The translations under genes and the position numbers were made by a program. A DNA stretch of 64,000 nucleotides from Acinetobacter sedimenti (GTDB lineage: Bacteria; Pseudomonadota; Gammaproteobacteria; Pseudomonadales; Moraxellaceae). This document shows positions 57,540 through 64,000 of this stretch, one piece after another. Below the pieces are notes generated by a model. That model saw nothing but the letters and a program-made list of their open reading frames with translations. It made no database searches and was not told the origin of the DNA. Each line of letters begins with the position of its first letter. The first letter of the stretch is position 1. The stretch is taken from positions 62,001 through 126,000 of the forward strand of contig NZ_JAKUML010000009.1 in assembly GCF_022601685.1 (NCBI RefSeq), in the 5' to 3' direction.

Positions 57540-59942
57540 TTAGTTCCTTGGGGTGATGTTCATTTCTACACCCAAACGACCACCCGTCATAACCATCTCA
57601 CCAAGACGTTGACCACGATTATTAGTCGCATTGAGTGGTGGATAAAAGTTAATATCTTTTACTCGGAAGACATCACTTGCCTGACGATATGGGTTAAAGT
57701 CAAAAGTATAGTTAAAGCCCACATTATCCTTGTTAACTTCAATTGCGTTATTAAAACGAATCAAACCCGACATATTATCAAATCCAATCATTGATCCATC
57801 AATCGGGTCACTAATCTGTATTGTTCCTTGTTGCAAGTCATACTCACCAACAATAGAGAGTTGATTTCCATTTGTTGCGGAAATCTGATTATTTGGGATC
57901 AACGCAAAATTCATATCACCCAATAGCTTTACTTTCAAGCCAAGTAACACATCATCTGGAAGACTAAAATTAGTCACAGGTATCAAAGCCCCATTGGTTT
58001 TATTCGTAGCACCAGGTAAATATCCTGCAGCAATTTCTGCAGCCATCACCATAAGTAAGTTTGGTAAATGCATATTGAAGTTACCATCTTCAAAACCTAC
58101 ACTTCCCGAACCACTCAGTAACATATCAATATTGCGTAGGCCAAAATAATATTCATTTGGGGTAATACCATTTGCTAGATTACCATCTCGATCACCACCA
58201 TCTATGACTAAAATTGACGTCGTTTTTGAACCATCGTTATTACGCCCTTCAACACTCATCGCTAATGAAAAGCCTAACCGCTCTGAATTTGACACTGCCG
58301 TTTTGGTCACTGTATCTGTCGTATTATCTAGCCCAAATACATCTCCAGTATACTCTGTAGAGTACATCGCCATATTCGCATTCAAGTTATAAAATGGTAG
58401 TCCTAAACCCCATTGGTTTTGCTTACCTGCATTAGCCCCAATGGCATTGCCATTGCTTACACCGCTACTAGAAGTAAACCGTCCACGCTTTGATAATGCT
58501 TGAAACTCAGCACCACGGATTGCAAGAACCAAACTATACGGATTCACACTTAAATTATGAATTTGTTGGATATAATCATTTGCCTCGGTAAGGTATGTAT
58601 TTGTTGTTCCACCAAAACGAGATGTGCGAAGAATCGTATTTTCAGGTAAAGTAAGATGTTTCGTATTTGCCACATTAAGATAAATATTTCCACTATCAAA
58701 ATAAGCTCGGTCAGTTGAGTTAACAACTAATGGCTTTAACTCACCAAACTCAAAACCAAACGTATTGGTACCTGCACCACCTATCTCAAGTGTCGTCGCT
58801 TTGGAGTCATCGCCCCCAAGCATTCCATCACCACTCGCCGTGAATTCACCACGAATACGAAGCCCAATACCAGAAGACCCCATGACTGTTGCATCCGCAC
58901 CAGTTGCAGTTGGAGAGGCTTCAGTTGCAGCACTTGCAAAGCCAAGTACATTATCACCCGCACCTAATCCGTTGGCATTCACACCACGCACTTGCACAGC
59001 TCCATTGACAATACGACCACTCGCACCAACTCGAATCAAACCTTTTGCATCAGCTGTTGAATATACAGGAGTCGTTGGATCCACTTCGGCATTTGTCTTA
59101 GTCATAAACTCCAAATTAATACCAGAACTTGTTCCGCCGTATGTACCATTCGTAGCCCCAGTTTGATCTGGGTCCGTCACTCGCTCAAAATCAACATAAC
59201 CATAGGTTTCATTAGGAGCTTGAGCCTTTGAAGCAGATAGCGAACCTACATTGGTATTCAATACAAATCCTTTATCATCATCAATATAGGCAACACCCTT
59301 TCCAAAGAAATTAAAGTTAGTATTTTTCAATATCAATTGATTGTATTCATCAGCAACTGCTGTAGCTAATCCCATATAAATATTGATGTTTTGCAAACCC
59401 AGTTTTAGCTGTGCCTGTGCATCTTTATTAAACAGACCATCCGTAGTCACCAAAGCGATTTGCAAAGGTGAGCCTGTTTGCATCGCAAAATTACCAAGAC
59501 TTGCATTACATGAAACTGTCGGTGTCTGAGCACAAAGCTGAAAGCTACCTATAGACACTGTTGCTGGTTGCGATGTAATTTTCAAATCAATACCAGCTTT
59601 ATCATTAGCATCAGAGCCTGTATCAATCTCGTATGTTGCCCCAAGACTATAATTACCTGATTGATAGCTTTGATTCTTCTGAATTTTGACATCATTTGCC
59701 ACAGCACGTAACGATTGTTCAGAATTTCCTGCCGTACCCGCCTGATCTTCCCAATACAGCTGGTCAATTTCTATTTGTGAATATTCTGTTTGTAGCGCAA
59801 TACCATCTTGACCGTCGACTTGTCTTAGGTCTTGATCTTCAAGTGCCTGTAACGCAAAGGCAGATTGATGCGCAAGCATTACACACGATACCAGTGCAGT
59901 GAATGCAAAAGTACGCTTTGTTTTATGATGATCTATTTTCAT
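57540..59942 (-). CDS. Exported protein with post-signal leader motif (800 residues), third gene of the operon
   Basis: Largest of the four. Signal peptide with hydrophobic core FAFTALVSCVMLAHQSAFA, directly followed by LQALEDQDLRQVDGQDGIAL; the 12-residue motif is residues 34-45. The remainder consists of beta-strand-rich sequence heavy in Asn, Gly, Asp and Thr, with many short LxLNxxN-like turns (GKGVAYIDDDKGFVLNTNVG). It ends GGRLGVEMNITPRN without a terminal Phe or a clear barrel signature. The ATG at 59942 has GGGA 6 nt upstream; the ATG at 59957 overlaps its own AGGA. 39 nt separate it from the next gene. Function unknown. Confidence 0.72.
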   Translation of the reverse strand: MKIDHHKTKRTFAFTALVSCVMLAHQSAFALQALEDQDLRQVDGQDGIALQTEYSQIEIDQLYWEDQAGTAGNSEQSLRAVANDVKIQKNQSYQSGNYSLGATYEIDTGSDANDKAGIDLKITSQPATVSIGSFQLCAQTPTVSCNASLGNFAMQTGSPLQIALVTTDGLFNKDAQAQLKLGLQNINIYMGLATAVADEYNQLILKNTNFNFFGKGVAYIDDDKGFVLNTNVGSLSASKAQAPNETYGYVDFERVTDPDQTGATNGTYGGTSSGINLEFMTKTNAEVDPTTPVYSTADAKGLIRVGASGRIVNGAVQVRGVNANGLGAGDNVLGFASAATEASPTATGADATVMGSSGIGLRIRGEFTASGDGMLGGDDSKATTLEIGGAGTNTFGFEFGELKPLVVNSTDRAYFDSGNIYLNVANTKHLTLPENTILRTSRFGGTTNTYLTEANDYIQQIHNLSVNPYSLVLAIRGAEFQALSKRGRFTSSSGVSNGNAIGANAGKQNQWGLGLPFYNLNANMAMYSTEYTGDVFGLDNTTDTVTKTAVSNSERLGFSLAMSVEGRNNDGSKTTSILVIDGGDRDGNLANGITPNEYYFGLRNIDMLLSGSGSVGFEDGNFNMHLPNLLMVMAAEIAAGYLPGATNKTNGALIPVTNFSLPDDVLLGLKVKLLGDMNFALIPNNQISATNGNQLSIVGEYDLQQGTIQISDPIDGSMIGFDNMSGLIRFNNAIEVNKDNVGFNYTFDFNPYRQASDVFRVKDINFYPPLNATNNRGQRLGEMVMTGGRLGVEMNITPRN

Positions 59943-59970
59943 TGTTTTTCCCTTCATCCTTGCAATCTAA

Positions 59971-60642
59971 TTAACAACGTGGATGACCACCACAACCAAA
60001 AACCTTGATGTTTCCATCAATTGCTAAATTCCCATGCATATTCAGACCGATAAAACCTTTTTCCCGACCTGTCCCTGTTAATGGGTTATTTGCATCAAAT
60101 GCCCCATCTGCTGCTGTATACTTTGTCGCATGCAAGTAGCCTGGACCAACTTCATTTGGCCCATCATCTCGCTCCAATGAGAGCGACTGAAAACCAAAAT
60201 TACGAATGTGTATCGGGAAATTTTCATCAAAACCGAGTTGTATTGCAGCTTTCACACTATTATCACTAAACTGAATATCTGTGGCATCTAACATCAACTT
60301 TTGTATATTGATCGTACCTTGTATGCCTTTGAATACAAGCCATTCTTTTCGACCTGTAGTCGATGGTGTCCGAACACCAGTTGTTGCATCTATAGTATCC
60401 AGACTTCCATCATGATAACGATTGTTTAAGGAAATCCCTAAACGACAATATTCCAGTTGGTTTGCTGGGCATACTGAGGTATCAAAAACAGCATTAGCTG
60501 TATGGTTTAAAGTCAGCTTAAGTGCAATATCAGCACCAGCTTGTGCCTCAACATGATGTAGTTCACCATCATCAAGACTCTCTAGCCCTGCAGTTACTGT
60601 AGCAGAACAAGTGAGCAAGCATAGAATCAAATATTTATACAT
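59971..60642 (-). CDS. Exported protein with post-signal leader motif (223 residues), second gene of the operon
   Basis: Short member of the set. Signal peptide MYKYLILCLLTCSATVTA, then LESLDDGELHHVEAQAG; the motif is residues 23-34 and ends Ala-Gln where the others have Gly-Gln or Gly-Glu. A beta-rich body follows (IALKLTLNHTANA, AIQLGFDENFPIHIRNFGF). It ends FGCGGHPRC, again a Cys pair with Cys as the last residue. AAGGAAGG precedes the ATG at 60642 by 8 nt. Separated from the upstream gene by 13 nt and from the downstream one by 28 nt. The small size could suit a pilin-like or linker subunit, but this is speculation. Confidence 0.72.
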   Translation of the reverse strand: MYKYLILCLLTCSATVTAGLESLDDGELHHVEAQAGADIALKLTLNHTANAVFDTSVCPANQLEYCRLGISLNNRYHDGSLDTIDATTGVRTPSTTGRKEWLVFKGIQGTINIQKLMLDATDIQFSDNSVKAAIQLGFDENFPIHIRNFGFQSLSLERDDGPNEVGPGYLHATKYTAADGAFDANNPLTGTGREKGFIGLNMHGNLAIDGNIKVFGCGGHPRC

Positions 60643-60655
60643 GGTTTAACCTTCC

Positions 60656-62530
60656 TTAGTTCAAACCAGTGGTTGTAAATTTTAAATGTTGAATCAACAC
60701 ACCATCAATCACAGCAGAACCTAAATTATTATCTATACTTCTAGGCGTTACATTCAGTGTATTTGTAGCAGGCACATTCGTGACAGACTTATAAATCTGC
60801 CCATTGGTATTTTGCGTATATTTTGTATTGGCGATTTTATTCCACGCACTCCACCCTCCCCAACCACCATTACAATTTCCCAAAATGTTTGTATTACACG
60901 TCCGTGTTGCTTGGTAAACTTGCTTGTAGCTTTGCGTATTGTTTGCAGAAAGCCCTGTTGCATTTTGCATTTCACCAAATGAGATACCGATCGCATCCGC
61001 ACCCTTGTGTGCAGACAGCGTATTTGTTGCCGCATCATATACCGTTGACCCAATCGTAATACTACTATGCGTCGCATCAGAACCTTGATAATCCACCCCA
61101 GCAAAAGACTGCTCCGTACCACATTGGTGGACATTACAGGTGGAACCTAAATATGTTGGATCCGCTCCCGAGTAATCCGTATAGATTTTCTTATAGATAT
61201 TGGCTTGATTAGGGATACGAGTCAACTCCATAGAGAAGTTGCTACCATCATCCGTATTAAAAATCAGTGGCTGATACAAACTACCTAAGACGAGATTGGC
61301 ATTCAGACCATAAATATAAATACCGTCAGATGTTCCAGACGAGCTTGTTGCATTAAATACTGGTGCATTACCTCCAAACGCTGGAGAGCTACCTGCATTC
61401 CCAATCTCCTGAGTACCGATTTTAAGCACACTCGGCAAGGATGCTGGTTTCGACCAACTATTGGTTGCTGTAGCAGTGGTGGTAATGGTACGAAAACCCT
61501 CTCGAGTCATACAGTGTTCAGAGTTATTAGCGCCTGACTTACCGTTGTTATTTGTCGAAGAACCACAAATATTATTACCAAAACCACTCATATTTAGTGG
61601 AAGATATGAAGTCGTAAAATCCGAACCTGAATAGTTATTGGCAAGTGTATTTGGATTTGTGATCGTTGCGCCAGTACCACCGCTAGATGCCGATCTAGAA
61701 ACAGCCCCCTGAACAATCGTTGCACGTAGATTAGAGGTATCACCTGAATTAATGCGAATTAAACCTGCCATACCCAAAGTTTTATTATAAGAAGGATCTA
61801 AGCCTTGGGTCATATTGGCTGAAGTTACACCATCTAAAGTACTAAATACCTTAAGATTACTACCATTAACACTAAAGCCATCAAACGCAACATTTAAACG
61901 CAACCGATTACTCAATCCCGTTTCTGTATTTAAGACTTCCGCAACATTTGAATCATGTTGATAAGCATCAAGCCACATATTCATTTTTAAATTATAAGCA
62001 GATTGAGCATCAGAGTTCGCAACATCTACTTCATACAATGGCGCTTCAAGTGTAATGTATGGCACTGTATTATTCGTATTCCCCGCAAAGTCAGGCACTC
62101 CAGTTGCGGTCACTGTTTTAATCAACCATGGATTGTCCGCACTACCCCAAGAGTCTATAGCACGACCAAATGATGAGCCCCAATTTGCAGCTGTACGATT
62201 GCCACCATAGTTTGCAGCCGATTGAGAAAGTGACAAGCCATACAAATACACATCAGCTTTTTTAAAACCATCTGCTTGAGCATCTGCTGAAACAGGACCA
62301 ACTGGAATTAACCGAATATAACCTGTATCCAAAACGCCAGAACCAGTATCACTCGCACCATTAAACCGCATAGAAAAATCTTGAGGTAACAATGCAATCC
62401 CTTCACCTGTTGATTCCGCTAAATCTTCTTCATCAAGTTTTTCTAAAGCATAAGTGGTCGAACATGTTGCAATATAAATTGCAACACAAATCGCAGATAA
62501 CGGAAAGATTTGGCTCGCGCTTTTGATCAT
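60656..62530 (-). CDS. Exported protein with post-signal leader motif (624 residues), first gene of the operon
   Basis: Signal peptide with hydrophobic core FPLSAICVAIYIATC and a likely cleavage after TTYA, then LEKLDEEDLAESTGEGIALL; the motif is residues 32-43. The body is Asn/Gly/Ser/Thr-rich, beta-rich, with no membrane helix. It contains several Cys in its second half (SNC-type segments such as NNICGSSTNNNGKSG, CNVHQCG and CNTNILGNC), which could form disulfides in the periplasm or outside. It ends LIQHLKFTTTGLN. AGGATGAGCAC lies before the ATG at 62530. Leads the four-gene unit; promoter presumably within 62531-62700. Some Acinetobacter pilus-system (fil) proteins have similar size and composition; I do not claim identity. 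Confidence 0.72.
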   Translation of the reverse strand: MIKSASQIFPLSAICVAIYIATCSTTYALEKLDEEDLAESTGEGIALLPQDFSMRFNGASDTGSGVLDTGYIRLIPVGPVSADAQADGFKKADVYLYGLSLSQSAANYGGNRTAANWGSSFGRAIDSWGSADNPWLIKTVTATGVPDFAGNTNNTVPYITLEAPLYEVDVANSDAQSAYNLKMNMWLDAYQHDSNVAEVLNTETGLSNRLRLNVAFDGFSVNGSNLKVFSTLDGVTSANMTQGLDPSYNKTLGMAGLIRINSGDTSNLRATIVQGAVSRSASSGGTGATITNPNTLANNYSGSDFTTSYLPLNMSGFGNNICGSSTNNNGKSGANNSEHCMTREGFRTITTTATATNSWSKPASLPSVLKIGTQEIGNAGSSPAFGGNAPVFNATSSSGTSDGIYIYGLNANLVLGSLYQPLIFNTDDGSNFSMELTRIPNQANIYKKIYTDYSGADPTYLGSTCNVHQCGTEQSFAGVDYQGSDATHSSITIGSTVYDAATNTLSAHKGADAIGISFGEMQNATGLSANNTQSYKQVYQATRTCNTNILGNCNGGWGGWSAWNKIANTKYTQNTNGQIYKSVTNVPATNTLNVTPRSIDNNLGSAVIDGVLIQHLKFTTTGLN

Positions 62531-62819
62531 GTGCTCATCCTATCTCGATGCATCTTGCATCGTCATTTCATCCTAATGTGATGTTTAGTTGTTGTATTAC
62601 ATCACTATTACTAACTTTGGCAAAAAACCATTACGCCCAGTTCACACCATTTATATTATGCGCAAAAAGACAACAATTACCACCTTTATTTTGTGAAAGA
62701 TGTCATATTTTGCCACTTATCGAATAGCTTTAATATTTAAAAACAATAGCTTAAGACAAGCACTCCACTTATCGAAAAGTTTACTCATATTTATGAGTCA
62801 ATTGACCAAAAGTTCACGA

Positions 62820-62963
62820 TCACTTTTGATCAGACTGATTTGCATCAGATTCATGTGTACTTGCTTGTTTTTGCGCATGTTTTAGTAGCCTTACGCTCAT
62901 AACAAATAGCCCAATCAATATAATAATTGCAGCGATGAGTAGTAATATCACCATAAACTTCAT
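62820..62963 (-). CDS. 47-residue single-span membrane protein
   Basis: Small frame below usual length cut-offs. The product has one strong membrane helix (MVILLLIAAIIILIGLFVM) at residues 4-22, a short basic stretch (RLLKHAQKQ) and an acidic/polar tail ending NQSDQK. AAGG lies about 8 nt before the ATG at 62963. The basic residues after the helix suggest an N-out, C-in orientation. It follows adk in the same direction, downstream of the adk terminator, so may depend on read-through or its own promoter. No family recognised; hydropathy and a normal ribosome-binding site are the support. Confidence 0.6.
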   Translation of the reverse strand: MKFMVILLLIAAIIILIGLFVMSVRLLKHAQKQASTHESDANQSDQK

Positions 62964-63011
62964 TTCTACGACCTTATTCAATTACTTGAGAAGTAGCTAA
63001 CAATTTAGCAT

Positions 63012-63043
63012 AAAAAAAGCTCCATCAGAGGATAGAGCTTTTT
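63012..63043 (-). terminator. Intrinsic terminator after adk
   Basis: On the minus strand AAAAAGCTC pairs with GAGCTTTTT over a 12-nt loop and continues into further T residues. Confidence 0.75.
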
Positions 63044-63056
63044 ATATCACTTGCAA

Positions 63057-63788
<732 letters not shown>

Positions 63789-63845
63789 TATGAAAAGAAT
63801 TGACGAAATTCAAAAATTTTAATCGTGGCTAGTGTAGCTCGAAGG

Positions 63846-64000
63846 CTATAAAAATGCCACAAATAAGTGAATCAAACCTGCACCAAAACCAGTCACACCA
63901 CCAAGCACAATCAAAATCCACTCATCTTCATGAAAAGCAGGTCTTAACAGGTTTTGAAACTCTTGTGGTGTCAACAATCGAATCCGATCTCGAAACATGG
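63846..64000 (-). CDS. DUF445-like membrane protein, C-terminal fragment
   Basis: Only the last 51 codons are visible, reading from the right edge to TAG at 63846. The sequence MFRDRIRLLTPQEFQNLLRP followed by AFHEDEWILIVLGGVTGFGAG and a hydrophobic end (LIHLFVAFL) matches the conserved C-terminus of DUF445 proteins (L-x-P-x-E-F ... EDEW-I-L-hydrophobic helix). The N-terminus lies outside the window. Same direction as adk, about 130 nt upstream of it. Confidence 0.6.
   Translation of the reverse strand, partial: MFRDRIRLLTPQEFQNLLRPAFHEDEWILIVLGGVTGFGAGLIHLFVAFL

Noticed and set aside
55941..62530. Confident assignment to filA-filF pilus genes
   Set aside because: Composition and sizes are suggestive, but gene order and the missing C39 peptidase gene do not allow a one-to-one match from sequence alone.

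Overview
The window reads as chromosomal DNA of an Acinetobacter-like gammaproteobacterium (Moraxellaceae). It is AT-rich, its core genes resemble Acinetobacter sequences, and it has familiar local pairs such as an RnfB-like ferredoxin beside nth. I see no rRNA, CRISPR array, insertion sequence or prophage. Most of the window is housekeeping DNA broken by a few accessory blocks.

Layout. 1-9.2 kb: a DUF808 membrane protein (cut by the window edge), a Tyr/Pro/Asn-rich exported protein, trpS, transaldolase, bioB, an RnfB-like ferredoxin overlapping nth, greB and an MltF-like lytic transglycosylase. 9.3-19.5 kb: a serine hydrolase of the beta-lactamase fold, a Gcr-type membrane protein, ispB, rplU-rpmA, a pirin, lolA, a DUF815 ATPase, tRNA-Ser(UGA) and thiM. 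19.6-24.5 kb: the phosphate uptake operon pstS-pstC-pstA-pstB behind a clear Pho box, with a terminator-like hairpin after pstS and no phoU.

24.7-36.7 kb: three co-directional genes for very large exported DUF11-repeat proteins (about 890, 899 and 2203 residues); the largest carries a 325-bp perfectly duplicated segment. 37-41.3 kb: sohB, then a copper-uptake cassette (His-rich DUF2946-like protein, OprC-type TonB receptor, small His-tailed membrane protein). 41.4-55.9 kb: purA, hisZ, a GFA-family protein, a BepA-like M48 protease, a DegS-like protease, a fused PP2C phosphatase/protein kinase next to a formate/nitrite channel, a PIF1-like helicase, and a GAF-domain regulator divergent from an aldehyde dehydrogenase.

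55.9-62.5 kb: the most unusual block, a four-gene operon of exported proteins. Straight after each signal peptide comes a 12-residue motif in the register of the double-glycine leaders cut by C39 peptidases, although these proteins are predicted Sec substrates. The window ends with a 47-residue membrane protein, adk, and the C-terminus of a DUF445-like protein.

Non-coding structure includes two copies of a palindromic intergenic element whose outer arms differ between copies but still pair within each copy, a three-hairpin cluster upstream of rplU, and many intrinsic terminators. Start codons were chosen by ribosome-binding-site position where an upstream TTG/GTG would have given a longer frame.
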